Source of the DNA: an uncultured Macellibacteroides sp.
GTDB lineage: Bacteria; Bacteroidota; Bacteroidia; Bacteroidales; Tannerellaceae
Assembly (NCBI RefSeq): GCF_963667135.1
Contig: NZ_OY762974.1
Coordinates: forward strand, 806,001 to 870,000
Reading direction: 5' to 3'
DNA length: 64,000 nucleotides
The notes under the pieces were generated by a model, which was given only the letters and a program-made list of their open reading frames with translations, did no database searches and was not told where the DNA came from. How positions within the stretch are numbered: position 1 is the first letter of the stretch; every line of letters starts with the position of its first letter. The translations under genes were made by a program, and so were the position numbers. Positions 24,012 through 35,690 of this stretch are shown piece after piece.

Positions 24012-26336
24012 TTACTTACCATTAGAGATAACACCCGAGTCGTTGTCGCTGTTGTTTAACTTCTTCTGGGCACTCTGATAGCTTCGGCCGAAATTAAGGT
24101 TCCAGGAGAATGAAAGGGCTATCATTCTTGAAGATTCGTTGATATACAAGGCTCTTTTTACGGAGGCTACCTTCGACCAGTTTTCGTTTACTGTTTTATA
24201 GTTGTCGGCAAACGGATTAAATACGCCAGCCCCAACGGATATATTTTTGTGGTTGTATTTGAGTTGAAGAATATGATAATTCTCGCCACCATATATATTC
24301 TCGCCCCAGAACCAGTTCCAGTTACTTTGAATTTGGAATGCTAACATAAATTTCTTGTACTTGGCCGACATATCCGCACGGTAAAACCAATTCGTATATT
24401 CGTGGCTGTAACTGTTGCCGTCACTAAGGTAATGATTTACGCCTCCGGTAACAGACAATTGCAACACATCTTTAAACGGCTGAGCCTTAAGTGTGGTCTC
24501 GGCAGATAGCCTTTGCCATTTGTTCTGGTTATCGAAGGTGTTGATAAAGCTGTTTCCTTCAATAAACTTTTCGTCCATGATAGCCTTTGGCTTGTATTCG
24601 TAAGCCGACCAAAAATTAGCGGTGAAGATACCTTTGCGAACCTCTCCCGATAAATTCAAGCTGTAAGTTGTATAGGGTCGTAACCCTGGATTACCACGCG
24701 AAATCTGCAATGAATCGATCCGCTGATCTACAGCGCTAATTTCTGAAAGAGACGGAGCAGTATTGTACACACCACCTTGCAAACGTAGATAAGCATTTGA
24801 CGGGAAATTGTATTGTAACGTCAGTTTAGGGTTAAAAGAATAAGTCTGATAACCGTCTCCATCTCCTTTCTGGAAAAACCATGATCTGGTTCCCCCTACC
24901 CCGAACATATACTCCAGTTGTTTAAATTTTCCCTTAAATGAGAGGTAAGCATAGGTATCTGACTGTTCCATTTCGGTTAGATAGCTGTGTCCGTTTGTAT
25001 AGGTATTATCGGCGTAGGCCTGCGTGTGTTTAAGTCCTCCGCTCAAACTTCCAGCTTCAAACTGTTTCTCATATATTGCTTCACCAATCACTGAGTATTT
25101 TTTACCGTCCACATTGTTCTGGATATCGGAAAGCAACTGATTGTCGCGTCGTTCCTGATACAAGCGCCCTGATTCTGAGCCGATATAGGTTCCCACCAGG
25201 TTGAATACAAGCAGCTGCTTATTAGGTAAACTCTGCTGGTAGTAGAGGTCGAGCGAAGGTCGGTTAGTAATAGCTGTACTCTTGTCTGTTAGCTTTACCA
25301 TCTGTTCAGGATGTTCAACTACATACAGATCACTGTTGTAGTCAAAATGCGACTGATTATTTCCATAGTAACGAAAGGTTGCATTAAAAACCGCCTTATC
25401 ATTAGGCTGATAGTTATACTGCATGGAAGCATTCTGCCAATACATTCCTAGGTGGCCCGGATGACCGGTTTCCTTGCGGTGGAGCATTGATCCGTCAGCA
25501 AAAGTAAAAAGCTCCTCATTATCTCGCCACATTTGATAAAAATCACGGGTAGCTAATCTGTATGAAACAGAAAATTCCGATTTCTTATTGTTCAACTTGG
25601 CCGAGATCTGATCTTCGCCCCAAACGCTGTTAACGGCATTTGTGAAATCGACAGACACATTCCCTCCCGATACTTTACGGCGGGTAATATAATCAAGTAC
25701 AACGGCTGCATTACCATATCGCAAGCCTGGATTATCATGATACTCTACCCGAATAATATCGTCAGGTAAAAGCGCAATAATTTCTTCGTTGGTAGCTATA
25801 ATACCATTGATTCGAAGCTGTACTTCTCCTCCACCGGGTACAGAAATAGTACGATACAGGTTGTTTACCTGCAAACGAGGCAATTGCAATTGTTGGAGTA
25901 AATCTATTCCATTGGCAGATGACTTACGCTGACTTTCGGATGGAAACACGATCTTACGGTCGGCTTTATTCTTTTCGTTAGACGCCTTCACTGTAACTTC
26001 GCTAAGCGATACAGAATTTTCTTCAAGCTCCAGAGATCCTAAGTCTAGTGCTTTGGTTACTCCGGGTAAAACAGTTTCGGCTGTTTGATACCCAATGCTT
26101 GATACAACCAAACGATAATCGCCTGCGGGAACATTGGCTACTATGAAATCGCCTGATTTATCAGAAGAAGCACCTCCTACAAAGGTGGTGTCTGCTGTTG
26201 TTAATACAATATTCGCAAATTCGAGAGGTTGCTTGCTTTGTGCATCCATTATACGTCCGAAGATCTGTATATTTTGTGCGGAAAGAATCATGGTACAAAG
26301 GAACAACAGACAGGTGGAAAAAAGTAGTTTACTCAT
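24012..26336 (-). CDS. Outer-membrane beta-barrel protein with carboxypeptidase-like regulatory domain (TonB-receptor-like, OMP_b-brl_3 type)
   Basis: A 774-aa protein: signal peptide to about residue 20 (LSAQ), a carboxypeptidase regulatory-like domain at about 22-105 (IFGRIMDAQSKQPLEFANIVL, GDYRLVVSSIGYQ), a plug-like region at about 110-220 with VQLRINGIIATNEEIIALLP and IRVEYHDNPGLRYG, and a long barrel ending in FSWNLNFGRSYQS with a short polar tail after it. This architecture belongs to SusC-distant TonB-dependent receptors of Bacteroidota. No SusD partner is adjacent and the substrate is unknown. It points toward the PUL but is separated from it by 621 bp, so it is probably an independent unit. 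Confidence 0.88.
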   Translation of the reverse strand: MSKLLFSTCLLFLCTMILSAQNIQIFGRIMDAQSKQPLEFANIVLTTADTTFVGGASSDKSGDFIVANVPAGDYRLVVSSIGYQTAETVLPGVTKALDLGSLELEENSVSLSEVTVKASNEKNKADRKIVFPSESQRKSSANGIDLLQQLQLPRLQVNNLYRTISVPGGGEVQLRINGIIATNEEIIALLPDDIIRVEYHDNPGLRYGNAAVVLDYITRRKVSGGNVSVDFTNAVNSVWGEDQISAKLNNKKSEFSVSYRLATRDFYQMWRDNEELFTFADGSMLHRKETGHPGHLGMYWQNASMQYNYQPNDKAVFNATFRYYGNNQSHFDYNSDLYVVEHPEQMVKLTDKSTAITNRPSLDLYYQQSLPNKQLLVFNLVGTYIGSESGRLYQERRDNQLLSDIQNNVDGKKYSVIGEAIYEKQFEAGSLSGGLKHTQAYADNTYTNGHSYLTEMEQSDTYAYLSFKGKFKQLEYMFGVGGTRSWFFQKGDGDGYQTYSFNPKLTLQYNFPSNAYLRLQGGVYNTAPSLSEISAVDQRIDSLQISRGNPGLRPYTTYSLNLSGEVRKGIFTANFWSAYEYKPKAIMDEKFIEGNSFINTFDNQNKWQRLSAETTLKAQPFKDVLQLSVTGGVNHYLSDGNSYSHEYTNWFYRADMSAKYKKFMLAFQIQSNWNWFWGENIYGGENYHILQLKYNHKNISVGAGVFNPFADNYKTVNENWSKVASVKRALYINESSRMIALSFSWNLNFGRSYQSAQKKLNNSDNDSGVISNGK

Positions 26337-26510
26337 ATTCTTACTATTTAATTTTCAAGTTTCTGAATATAAGACGCAATAAGGATAGAAAGCGTTACAT
26401 AGATTTCAATATAAATACACTACCTTGCATAACAATATACTTTGTGGAATATAGTAATGCATTGTATTAGATGAATATAATTACCTTCTGCCCGGTCGGA
26501 CTAATAAATA

Positions 26511-26545
26511 AAAAAAAGGGAATCCCGTCACAGGAGCCCCTTTTC
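26511..26545 (-). terminator. Putative enolase terminator
   Basis: On the minus strand AAAAGGGG ... CCCTTTTTTT forms an interrupted stem with an inner TCC/GGA pair, ending in a run of T. It begins 26 bp after the eno stop. Confidence 0.6.
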
Positions 26546-26570
26546 AGATAATTGAAAGTTTGTCTAAAAT

Positions 26571-27884
<1,314 letters not shown>

Positions 27885-27956
27885 TTAGTTATAAATAATC
27901 TACTCATATAAAACAAACCCGAGCATAGGAATGTTGGTGAAATTTATATAAAGATG

Positions 27957-27968
27957 TGCAAAATAAAT
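27957..27968 (-). promoter_or_regulatory. Putative eno promoter -7 region
   Basis: Minus strand TTTATTTTGC lies just beyond the rplQ terminator and about 90 bp before the eno ATG; a partial TTG lies 16-17 bp upstream. Weak match. Confidence 0.35.
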
Positions 27969-27993
27969 GCAAGATCTGGTTACAATACAATAA

Positions 27994-28025
27994 AAAAGGG
28001 GGAATCCGTATGGATTCCCCCTTTT
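27994..28025 (-). terminator. Terminator of the ribosomal protein run, after rplQ
   Basis: Fourteen-bp perfect stem AAAAGGGGGAATCC / GGATTCCCCCTTTT with loop GTAT; read on the minus strand it ends in a T-run. It marks the end of the long translation operon. Confidence 0.88.
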
Positions 28026-28048
28026 ACTATTTTTAAAAGCCGTAATAC

Positions 28049-28519
28049 TTATTCAGCAGAACTTTCAGCTACTTCAGCAGCAGGTGCATCTGTAGTTGCT
28101 TTCTTTCTTGAACGACGTGTTTTAGCTGCTTTCTTAGCTACGTTATCTTTCAACATGTTTTCGTTGTAGTCAACAAGTTCAATGAAGCACATTGCAGCAT
28201 TGTCACCTAAACGATTGCCTGTCTTAAGGATTCTTGTATAGCCACCTGGACGATCGCCAATCTTTTTTGATACTTCCTGGAACAATTCAGTTACAGCAAA
28301 CTTATCTTGTAATGTACTGAAGACAATACGACGTGAATGTGTGCTGTCGTCCTTAGATTTAGTAATAAGAGGCTCTACAAACTTACGAAGAGCTTTAGCT
28401 TTCGCAGTAGTAGTGAAAATTCTCTTATGCATAATCAAAGAAGTAGCCATATTGGAAAGCATCGCCTCACGGTGAGTATTTGTACGACCTAAGTGATTGA
28501 ATTTTTTATTATGTCTCAT
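28049..28519 (-). CDS. rplQ: 50S ribosomal protein L17
   Basis: The first 115 or so residues are typical L17 ([42 protein letters not shown]). The protein is 156 aa because of a C-terminal extension, first basic ([13 protein letters not shown]) and then Ala/Glu-rich ([14 protein letters not shown]), as is common in Bacteroidota. It lies 4 bp after rpoA and is the last gene of the run. Confidence 0.97.
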   Translation of the reverse strand: MRHNKKFNHLGRTNTHREAMLSNMATSLIMHKRIFTTTAKAKALRKFVEPLITKSKDDSTHSRRIVFSTLQDKFAVTELFQEVSKKIGDRPGGYTRILKTGNRLGDNAAMCFIELVDYNENMLKDNVAKKAAKTRRSRKKATTDAPAAEVAESSAE

Positions 28520-28523
28520 CGCT

Positions 28524-29516
28524 TTACTCTTTATCTAATTTATATTTCGTGATATCCATACCGAATGAAAGGTTCAAGCCTTCAAGCAGTTCATCTAGTT
28601 CTGTAAGTGATTTCTTTCCGAAGTTACGGAATTTCAACAAATCATTTTTGTTGAATTTAACCAACTCACCTAACGTTTCAACATCTGCAGCTTTTAAGCA
28701 ATTCAATGCGCGAACGGAAAGATCCATGTCTGCTAATTTGCTCTTAAGCAGCTGACGCATGTGAAGAACTTCTTCATCGAACTCTTCATTACCGTCTGTA
28801 TCAACTGTTTCTGTAGCAATCTTTTCATCTGAAAACAACATAAAATGGTGAATCAAAATCTTAGCAGCTTCTTTCAACGCTTCCTTCGGATGAATAGAAC
28901 CATCAGTGGCTATTTCAAGAACCAATTTTTCGTAGTCCGTCTTTTGCTCAACACGAAAGTTCTCGATTGAATATTTAACATTACGAATAGGGGTAAAAAT
29001 AGAGTCAACTGCAATCACATTTATGTCTGCATTAGGATCTCTGTTTTCATCAGCAGGTACATACCCGCGACCCTTATTTATAGTTAATTCAATCTGTAAA
29101 CTAGCGCTAGAATCTAGATGGCAAATAACCAATTCGGGATTCAACACCTCGAATCCGTTAAGTTGCTTACCTATATCTCCGGCTTTGAACTCATCCGAAC
29201 CCGAAACAGTAATACTTACTTTTTCATTCTCTACGTCGTCAACAATATGTTTGAATCGAACTTGCTTCAAATTCAAAATGATGTTTGTTACATCTTCCAA
29301 AACTCCGGGAACAGTACCAAATTCATGTTCTACTCCTTCGATTTTAATTGATGTAATAGCAAAACCTTCAAGTGACGACAAGAGGATACGGCGCAGGGCA
29401 TTACCTACAGTAATACCATAGCCGGGTTCCAACGGACGAAATTCAAACTTTCCGAAGAAGTTGTCCGCTTCCAACATTAATACTTTATCGGGTTTTTGAA
29501 ATGCTAATATCGCCAT
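28524..29516 (-). CDS. rpoA: DNA-directed RNA polymerase alpha subunit
   Basis: A 330-aa subunit. The N-terminal dimerisation domain has the 45-residue start with [20 protein letters not shown] and LLSSLEG; the C-terminal domain (about 250-320) has the helix-hairpin-helix region [15 protein letters not shown] and [16 protein letters not shown]. It is flanked by rpsD (11-bp gap) and rplQ, the standard order. Confidence 0.98.
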   Translation of the reverse strand: MAILAFQKPDKVLMLEADNFFGKFEFRPLEPGYGITVGNALRRILLSSLEGFAITSIKIEGVEHEFGTVPGVLEDVTNIILNLKQVRFKHIVDDVENEKVSITVSGSDEFKAGDIGKQLNGFEVLNPELVICHLDSSASLQIELTINKGRGYVPADENRDPNADINVIAVDSIFTPIRNVKYSIENFRVEQKTDYEKLVLEIATDGSIHPKEALKEAAKILIHHFMLFSDEKIATETVDTDGNEEFDEEVLHMRQLLKSKLADMDLSVRALNCLKAADVETLGELVKFNKNDLLKFRNFGKKSLTELDELLEGLNLSFGMDITKYKLDKE

Positions 29517-29527
29517 GGAATCAATTA

Positions 29528-30133
29528 TTATTTAGAATACAATTCTACGATCAACTGCTCAGTAATGTTTTCAGGAATATCAGCTCTTTCAGGCGTATGC
29601 AGTAGTTTTCCGCTTAAAGTAGTCTGATCCCATTCTATCCAAGGATACTTGCTGTGATTGAAGCCAGCCAAAGCATCGGTAATAATTTCAAGAGACTTTG
29701 CTTTCTCTCTCACACCAATAACCTGACCAGGTTTTACAGAATATGAAGGTATGTTCACAACTTTACCATCAACAACAATGTGACGGTGAGAAACCAACTG
29801 ACGTGCAGCATCTCTCGTAGGTGCTAATCCTAAACGGAACACCAGGTTGTCTAAACGTACTTCAAGTAACTGCAATAAAACCTCACCGGTAATACCTTTA
29901 CTGCGTGAAGCTTTTTCAAACATGATTCTAAACTGTTTTTCTAATACACCATAGGTATATTTAGCTTTTTGCTTCTCACGAAGCTGAATTCCGTACTCAG
30001 AAGTCTTTTTACGTCTGGAGTTACCATGTTGTCCCGGAGGATAGTTCTTTTTTGAAAGAACCTTATCAGCACCGAAAATAGGCTCACCGAATTTACGGGC
30101 AATTCTTGATTTTGGACCAGTATATCTTGCCAT
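29528..30133 (-). CDS. rpsD: 30S ribosomal protein S4
   Basis: A 201-aa primary rRNA-binding protein of the small subunit. It has the N-terminal [19 protein letters not shown], the S4 RNA-binding domain ([33 protein letters not shown]) and VELYSK at the end. No zinc-binding cysteine cluster is present. It is preceded by an unusually long, structured 116-bp spacer (30134-30249) that may carry an S4 feedback site. Confidence 0.98.
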   Translation of the reverse strand: MARYTGPKSRIARKFGEPIFGADKVLSKKNYPPGQHGNSRRKKTSEYGIQLREKQKAKYTYGVLEKQFRIMFEKASRSKGITGEVLLQLLEVRLDNLVFRLGLAPTRDAARQLVSHRHIVVDGKVVNIPSYSVKPGQVIGVREKAKSLEIITDALAGFNHSKYPWIEWDQTTLSGKLLHTPERADIPENITEQLIVELYSK

Positions 30134-30159
30134 TTTTCTATTGTTTTAAATGTTCTGTA

Positions 30160-30228
30160 TGAATCTGGAATCGTGCAGCCGCGACTGCAGAGAGGATAAT
30201 GTGCAATCTTATCACAATTCCGGATTCA
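30160..30228 (-). ncRNA. Candidate structured leader between rpsK and rpsD
   Basis: Inverted arms 30160-30175 and 30213-30228 (16 nt, two mismatches) enclose smaller hairpins GCAG/CTGC (30175-30178 with 30185-30188) and TGTG/CACA (30200-30203 with 30213-30216). The last overlaps the long stem, so two exclusive folds are possible. S4 represses its own operon through an mRNA structure in other bacteria; that this is such an element is inference. Confidence 0.5.
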
Positions 30229-30249
30229 TGTGCAGCAAATTATTGTTAA

Positions 30250-30639
30250 TTAAACTCTTCTCTTTTTAGGAGGACGACATCCGTTGTGTGGCAATGGAGT
30301 AACGTCAACAATTTCAGTTACCTCGATACCTGCACCATGAATTGTTCTGATAGCAGACTCACGTCCGTTACCTGGGCCCTTAACAAATACTTTTACCTTT
30401 CTTAATCCAAGATCAAAAGCTACTTTAGCACAATCCTGAGCTGCCATCTGTGCTGCATAAGGAGTGTTTTTCTTTGAACTTCTGAAACCCATTTTACCGG
30501 CAGAAGACCAACTAATTACCTGGCCATCACTATTTGCAAGTGATACAATAATGTTGTTGAAAGAAGAATGAATATGTGCTTGTCCAAAAGCATCAACTTT
30601 TACGTTTCTCTTCTTTGCTGCGACTGTTTTTTTTGCCAT
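30250..30639 (-). CDS. rpsK: 30S ribosomal protein S11
   Basis: A 129-aa protein with the S11 signatures [37 protein letters not shown] and the C-terminal [15 protein letters not shown]. It contributes to the platform of the small subunit. It lies 11 bp after rpsM. Confidence 0.98.
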   Translation of the reverse strand: MAKKTVAAKKRNVKVDAFGQAHIHSSFNNIIVSLANSDGQVISWSSAGKMGFRSSKKNTPYAAQMAAQDCAKVAFDLGLRKVKVFVKGPGNGRESAIRTIHGAGIEVTEIVDVTPLPHNGCRPPKKRRV

Positions 30640-30650
30640 ATTAACTCTTA

Positions 30651-31031
30651 TTATTTAGTAGCTTTTTTCTTGTTTGCAACAGTTTTCTTTTTACCCTTAC
30701 GTGTACGTGCATTGTTTTTTGTACTCTGACCACGAAGTGGTAAGCCAACACGGTGACGTACACCTCTGTAACAACCGATATCCATCAGTCGTTTAATGTT
30801 CAGCTGAACTTCAGAACGTAGATCCCCTTCTACCTTACATTCAGCACCGATTATTTCACGAATCTGAGCAGCCTGTTCGTCTGTCCAGTCTTTTACCTTA
30901 ATATCACGATTTATGCCCGCTTTATCTAAAATATAGTTTGAACGACTGCGACCTATTCCGAAAATATAAGTCAAAGCAATTTCGCCCCTTTTATTTTGTG
31001 GCAAGTCTACACCAACTATTCTTATAGCCAT
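30651..31031 (-). CDS. rpsM: 30S ribosomal protein S13
   Basis: A 126-aa protein with [27 protein letters not shown], the [25 protein letters not shown] motif and a Lys-rich tail that reaches toward the decoding-site tRNAs. It follows rpmJ by 35 bp. Confidence 0.98.
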   Translation of the reverse strand: MAIRIVGVDLPQNKRGEIALTYIFGIGRSRSNYILDKAGINRDIKVKDWTDEQAAQIREIIGAECKVEGDLRSEVQLNIKRLMDIGCYRGVRHRVGLPLRGQSTKNNARTRKGKKKTVANKKKATK

Positions 31032-31066
31032 ATTACTTACTAAAATTAGTTTGCAAAATTAATAAA

Positions 31067-31183
31067 TTATCCCTGACGTTGTTTAAACTTCGGGTTTTTC
31101 TTGTTAATTACATACAAGCGACCTTTTCTTCTTACAATTTTGCATTCGTCGGTGCGCTTCTTTAAAGATGCTCTTACTTTCAT
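31067..31183 (-). CDS. rpmJ: 50S ribosomal protein L36 (zinc-free type)
   Basis: A 38-codon gene between infA and rpsM, starting [19 protein letters not shown] and ending NPKFKQRQG. The classical L36 zinc ligands C-x2-C-x12-C-x4-H are reduced to a single Cys, with Phe in place of the His, so this copy should not bind zinc. Gaps to infA and rpsM are 12 and 35 bp. Confidence 0.95.
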   Translation of the reverse strand: MKVRASLKKRTDECKIVRRKGRLYVINKKNPKFKQRQG

Positions 31184-31195
31184 ATCTTGTTTTTT

Positions 31196-31414
31196 TTATT
31201 TGTACCTAAAAGCAATTCTACCTTTCGATAAATCATACGGAGACATTTCAACTCTCACCTTATCACCTGGAAGGATTTTAATGTAATGCATTCGCATCTT
31301 TCCTGAGATATGTGCCGTAATTTCATGTCCGTTCTCCAATTCTACCCGAAACATTGCATTAGACAATGCTTCGATAATTACTCCATCCTGTTCAATTGCT
31401 GACTGTTTAGCCAT
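31196..31414 (-). CDS. infA: Translation initiation factor IF-1
   Basis: A 72-aa OB-fold protein with [31 protein letters not shown] and the [22 protein letters not shown] signature, which occupies the A site during initiation. The ATG at 31414 gives the canonical MAKQ start; an ATG three codons upstream is the alternative. It follows map by 14 bp. Confidence 0.97.
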   Translation of the reverse strand: MAKQSAIEQDGVIIEALSNAMFRVELENGHEITAHISGKMRMHYIKILPGDKVRVEMSPYDLSKGRIAFRYK

Positions 31415-31428
31415 AAAATTCAAATAAA

Positions 31429-32214
31429 TTAAATTGCGTTATCTCCAAGTACTTCTTCTATAAACATAAACGAAGACAAAATATCTGGCCCATTCGGACG
31501 TATAGCGATACAATGTTCAAAGTGTGCTGAGGGTTTTCTATCCTTTGTACGGACAGTCCATCCATCACGTTCGAATACGACATTTTTGCTTCCAAGGTTA
31601 ATCATCGGTTCAATACAGATACACATTCCATTCCTGAGAAGCGGACCACAACCACGGCGACCGTAATTGGGTACTTCAGGTTCCTCATGCATGTTACGAC
31701 CGCATCCGTGTCCTACCAATTCGCGAACAACAGAAAAATTACGGGCCTCACAATAAGATTGAACAGCATTACCTATATCGCCAACTCTCTTTCCTTCAAC
31801 AGCCGATTGTATTCCTAAATAAAGGGATTCTTTGGTTGTTTTCAAAAGATGTTTAACTTCGGGAGATACTTCACCTACACAAAAAGTATAGGCCGAGTCT
31901 CCAGTAAATCCATTTATGTGAGTTCCACAGTCAACCGAAATAATATCGCCATCCTTCAACACTGTTTTAGATGATGGAATACCATGAACAACATTTTCGT
32001 TAACTGAGGCACAAATAGAATTTGGGAAGCCTCCATATCCCAAAAATGCCGGAGTAGCGCCATTATCCCTAATGAATTCCTCGGCTATTTTATCAAGTTG
32101 AAGCGTTGTGACACCAGGTACAATATGCTTGGCTAATTCACCAAGTGTCTTGCCTACCAGTTGATTTGCCACACGCATCAACTCAATTTCTTCATCTGTT
32201 TTTAAATAGATCAT
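31429..32214 (-). CDS. map: Methionine aminopeptidase, type I
   Basis: A 261-aa enzyme that removes the initiator Met from nascent proteins. It has the conserved ligands: VHGIPSS region His, [19 protein letters not shown] (two Asp), [18 protein letters not shown] (His, Glu) and CICIEPMI (Glu). It follows secY by 4 bp, the common position in Bacteroidota. Confidence 0.97.
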   Translation of the reverse strand: MIYLKTDEEIELMRVANQLVGKTLGELAKHIVPGVTTLQLDKIAEEFIRDNGATPAFLGYGGFPNSICASVNENVVHGIPSSKTVLKDGDIISVDCGTHINGFTGDSAYTFCVGEVSPEVKHLLKTTKESLYLGIQSAVEGKRVGDIGNAVQSYCEARNFSVVRELVGHGCGRNMHEEPEVPNYGRRGCGPLLRNGMCICIEPMINLGSKNVVFERDGWTVRTKDRKPSAHFEHCIAIRPNGPDILSSFMFIEEVLGDNAI

Positions 32215-32218
32215 TCTA

Positions 32219-33559
32219 CTAATAAGCGGCTACAGAGCCTGAACGTCCTTTAATTCTACCTGACTTCAATAATCCGTCGTAATGACGCATTAACAAATGA
32301 CTTTCAACTTGCTGTAATGTATCAAGAATTACACCAACTAAAATCAACAGAGATGTTCCACCAAAAAATTGAGAGAACTCCATACTTACACCGGCGATTC
32401 TGGCAAAGGCAGGCATAATAGCTACCAAAGCAAGGAATAATGCACCAGGTAAAGTTATTCGATCCATAATGGTATCCAGATAATCTTTTGTATGTTTTCC
32501 CGGTTTAACGCCTGGGATAAATCCATTATTTCTCTTCAAATCATCAGCCATTTGTGTTGGATTGATGGTTATTGCTGTATAGAAATACGTAAAGAGAATG
32601 ATCAACACTGCAAACACAAAGTTGTACCAAAATCCGCTGTTATCCATAAAAGCTGTCCAAAATCCGCTAGATTCCTGTGTGCTGGAAAAACCAACAATTG
32701 AAATAGGAATAAACATAATTGCCTGAGCAAAAATGATTGGCATAACGTTAGCAGCATTAACCTTTAACGGAATATACTGTCTTGCTCCACCGTATTGTTT
32801 ATTTCCAATAATTCTTTTTGCATATTGAACTGGAACTTTGCGTGTACCTTGTACCAACAAAATTGCTCCGGCAATAACAAACAAAAGGAATAACATTTCA
32901 AAAAGGAACATAACCAATCCTCCTGTTTTTTCTGTTGTTCTTGAAATAAATTCCTGGAACAAAGAATGAGGAAGACGTGCTATAATACCAACAAGAATAA
33001 TGAATGAAATACCATTACCTACACCTTTATCTGTGATTTTTTCTCCAAGCCACAAGACAAACATACTTCCTGCAGCTAAAATAATTGTACTATAAATAGT
33101 GAAAAAGAAACCTGCTGGCAAACTTGCGCCTACAGCTTTAAGTTGTACGCTTAGATTCACAAGGTACGTAGGTCCCTGGAATAAAAGAATGGCAACTGTT
33201 AGGTAACGAGTCCACTGATTGATTTTACGACGTCCGCTTTCGCCTTCTCTTTGAAGTTTTTGGAAAGACGGAACAGCGATGGCTAACAACTGCATAACAA
33301 TGGATGCGGAAATATACGGCATGATACCTAATGCAAAAATAGATGCATTGGCAAAGGCTCCTCCTGAAAACATATCAAGAAGAGCAAGTAATCCACCCCT
33401 TGTCTGCTCCTGCAAAGCGGTTAAGGCTTTGGGATCAACACCTGGAAGAACAACATACGTTCCGAAACGATATACCAACACTAATAAAAGAGTGGTGAGG
33501 ATCCGATTTCTCAGATCCTCTATCTTCCAGATATTTTTTATTGTATCAACTGCTCTCAT
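32219..33559 (-). CDS. secY: Preprotein translocase subunit SecY
   Basis: A 446-aa inner-membrane channel protein with ten hydrophobic helices. Landmarks are RILTTLLLVLVYRFGTYVVLPGVD at the first helix, the plug/TM2 region GGAFANASIFALGIMPYISASI, and the cytoplasmic loop NNGFIPGVKPGKHTKDYLD. It sits between rplO and map with 3-4 bp gaps. Confidence 0.98.
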   Translation of the reverse strand: MRAVDTIKNIWKIEDLRNRILTTLLLVLVYRFGTYVVLPGVDPKALTALQEQTRGGLLALLDMFSGGAFANASIFALGIMPYISASIVMQLLAIAVPSFQKLQREGESGRRKINQWTRYLTVAILLFQGPTYLVNLSVQLKAVGASLPAGFFFTIYSTIILAAGSMFVLWLGEKITDKGVGNGISFIILVGIIARLPHSLFQEFISRTTEKTGGLVMFLFEMLFLLFVIAGAILLVQGTRKVPVQYAKRIIGNKQYGGARQYIPLKVNAANVMPIIFAQAIMFIPISIVGFSSTQESSGFWTAFMDNSGFWYNFVFAVLIILFTYFYTAITINPTQMADDLKRNNGFIPGVKPGKHTKDYLDTIMDRITLPGALFLALVAIMPAFARIAGVSMEFSQFFGGTSLLILVGVILDTLQQVESHLLMRHYDGLLKSGRIKGRSGSVAAY

Positions 33560-33562
33560 AAC

Positions 33563-34009
33563 TTAGAGTTTAACAACATTTCCACCTAAAGCTTGGATGG
33601 CTTCTTCTGCACTTTTTGAGAAAGCATGAGCTTCAACATCAAGTTTTGCAGTTAATTCGCCTTTTCCTAAAATTTTAACCAATTGTGATTTAGAAATGAA
33701 ACCTGCGGCAATCAGATCGGCTACACCAATCTTAGAAAGCTGTTGAGCTTCTGCCAATTGTTGTAAAGTCTCTAAATTGATGGCTTTATATTCTACACGG
33801 TTAATATTCTTGAAACCAAATTTAGGCAAACGTCTCTGAATAGGCATTTGACCTCCTTCGAAACCAATCTTTCTGGAATAACCAGATCTGGATTTAGCTC
33901 CTTTGTGTCCTCTTGTTGAAGTACCACCTAATCCTGAACCGGTACCGCGGCCGATTCTTTTTCTGGTTTTGATAGATCCTTCAGCAGGTTTTAAATTTGA
34001 TAAATTCAT
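33563..34009 (-). CDS. rplO: 50S ribosomal protein L15
   Basis: A 148-aa protein starting MNLSNLKPAEGSIKTRKRIGRG, with the Gly/Arg-rich GTGSGLGGTSTRGHKGAKSRSGY tail that threads into 23S rRNA and FEGGQMPIQRRLPKFGF. It lies 29 bp after rpmD. Confidence 0.98.
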   Translation of the reverse strand: MNLSNLKPAEGSIKTRKRIGRGTGSGLGGTSTRGHKGAKSRSGYSRKIGFEGGQMPIQRRLPKFGFKNINRVEYKAINLETLQQLAEAQQLSKIGVADLIAAGFISKSQLVKILGKGELTAKLDVEAHAFSKSAEEAIQALGGNVVKL

Positions 34010-34038
34010 TTTGTATAATTTATTTTTTAAACCAATTA

Positions 34039-34215
34039 TTATTTCTCTACAGAAACCAAATGTTTCACTTTCTCAACCATACCTAGGATCGCAGGTGTAG
34101 CTTCGTGTTCTACAACACGATTCATTTTCCTCAGTCCAAGTGCGTCTAGTGTCAGCTTCTGTACTTTAGGGCATTTAATTCTGCTTTTAACTTGTTTGAT
34201 CTTTATTGTTGCCAT
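34039..34215 (-). CDS. rpmD: 50S ribosomal protein L30
   Basis: A 58-codon gene between rpsE and rplO, starting MATIKIKQVKSRIKCPK and containing the L30 signature DALGLRKMNRVVEHEATPAI, ending LVSVEK. Its length and place in the spc order are standard. The gap to rpsE is 17 bp. Confidence 0.96.
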   Translation of the reverse strand: MATIKIKQVKSRIKCPKVQKLTLDALGLRKMNRVVEHEATPAILGMVEKVKHLVSVEK

Positions 34216-34232
34216 AATTATATCTCCCTTAT

Positions 34233-34751
34233 TTAACCTCTGAACACCTTTTCAACAGATATACCTCTATTTTGAGCAACGGTAAAAGGATTTCTCAACT
34301 CACCTAATGCAGCAATAGTTGCTTTCACAAGGTTATGAGGATTTGAAGATCCTTTTGATTTTGCCAAAACGTCGGTAATACCAACACTCTCAAGTACGGC
34401 ACGCATAGCACCACCAGCTTTAACACCGGTACCATGAGATGCCGGTTTAATAAATACCTCTGCACCGCCAAATTTAGCAAGCTGTTCGTGAGGAATAGTA
34501 CCTTTATGAACTGGAACCTTGATTAAATTTTTCTTTGCAGCTTCTACACCTTTAGCAATTGCTGTCGTTACTTCGCCGGCTTTACCTAAGCCCCAACCAA
34601 CAATACCATCTTCGTTTCCTACTACAACAATTGCAGCGAAACTAAATGTACGTCCACCTTTGGTAACTTTTGTCACACGGTTAATTGCAACTAATCTGTC
34701 CTTCAACTCTAAGTCGTTGGTCGATTTAACTCTATTATTAACTCCTGCCAT
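34233..34751 (-). CDS. rpsE: 30S ribosomal protein S5
   Basis: A 172-aa protein with the S5 double-stranded-RNA-binding-like domain ([30 protein letters not shown]) and [32 protein letters not shown]. It takes part in mRNA entry and decoding fidelity. It lies 5 bp after rplR. Confidence 0.98.
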   Translation of the reverse strand: MAGVNNRVKSTNDLELKDRLVAINRVTKVTKGGRTFSFAAIVVVGNEDGIVGWGLGKAGEVTTAIAKGVEAAKKNLIKVPVHKGTIPHEQLAKFGGAEVFIKPASHGTGVKAGGAMRAVLESVGITDVLAKSKGSSNPHNLVKATIAALGELRNPFTVAQNRGISVEKVFRG

Positions 34752-34756
34752 TTTGA

Positions 34757-35101
34757 TTAAAATTTAAGGCCGCCGTTACGTGCAGCATCTGCTAATTCTT
34801 TAATTCTCCCATGATACAGGTAACCATTACGGTCAAAAACTACAACTTGTACACCAGCTTCCTGAGCACTCTTTGCAATTTGTTCTCCAACCTTAGCTGC
34901 AAGTTCCTTTTTTGAGGCACTTTCTTCAATCTTTAAAGATGAAGCAGCAGCTAATGTACGGCCTGTTGTATCGTCAATTACCTGTGCATAGATTTGTTTA
35001 TTACTTCTAAACACAGTCAAGCGTGGACGTTCAGCAGTTCCTGAGATCTTGCTGCGTACGCTACGTTTTATCTTTAATCTTCTTTCTACCTTCGTTGTCA
35101 T
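34757..35101 (-). CDS. rplR: 50S ribosomal protein L18
   Basis: A 114-aa 5S-rRNA-binding protein: [59 protein letters not shown]. It follows rplF by 21 bp. Confidence 0.98.
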   Translation of the reverse strand: MTTKVERRLKIKRSVRSKISGTAERPRLTVFRSNKQIYAQVIDDTTGRTLAAASSLKIEESASKKELAAKVGEQIAKSAQEAGVQVVVFDRNGYLYHGRIKELADAARNGGLKF

Positions 35102-35122
35102 GATAATTTCAGTTTACGTAAA

Positions 35123-35674
35123 TTACTTACCTGCTGACTTTCCAGACTTTCTGCGGATTTCTTCACCCACAAACTTAATACCTTTACCCTTGTAAGGCTC
35201 TGGCATACGGAATGAGCGAATCTTAGCACATACTTGTCCTAATAATTGCTTGTCAGCCGATTCAAGGATAATAAGAGGATTCTTATTTCTCTCTGATTTG
35301 GTTTCCACCTTAATTTCTGCAGGTAACTGTAAGAAAATATTGTGCGTATAACCCAATGAAAGGTCTAACAACTGGCCTGCATTTGAAACACGGTAACCAA
35401 CACCTACAAGTTCTAATTCTTTCTTGTATCCATCAGATACACCAAGAACCATGTTGTTGATTAATGAACGATACAGACCGTGCATAGCACGATGTTCTTT
35501 ACTTTCGGTCGGTCTTGTTAACGTAATCACTCCGGCTTCAACTGATACCTGAATGGCTGGATTAACAGATTGAACTAGTTCGCCCTTAGGACCTTTAACA
35601 GTCACTACAGAATCCTTGATAGTAACAGTAACACCGGCTGGTACTTGGATTGGTAATTTTCCTATTCTTGACAT
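35123..35674 (-). CDS. rplF: 50S ribosomal protein L6
   Basis: A 183-aa protein built from two repeated L6 domains, starting MSRIGKLPIQVPAGV and ending with the signature PEPYKGKGIKF plus GEEIRRKSGKSAGK. It is next to rpsH with a 16-bp gap. Confidence 0.98.
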   Translation of the reverse strand: MSRIGKLPIQVPAGVTVTIKDSVVTVKGPKGELVQSVNPAIQVSVEAGVITLTRPTESKEHRAMHGLYRSLINNMVLGVSDGYKKELELVGVGYRVSNAGQLLDLSLGYTHNIFLQLPAEIKVETKSERNKNPLIILESADKQLLGQVCAKIRSFRMPEPYKGKGIKFVGEEIRRKSGKSAGK

Positions 35675-35690
35675 TCTACTTTCCTCCTAA

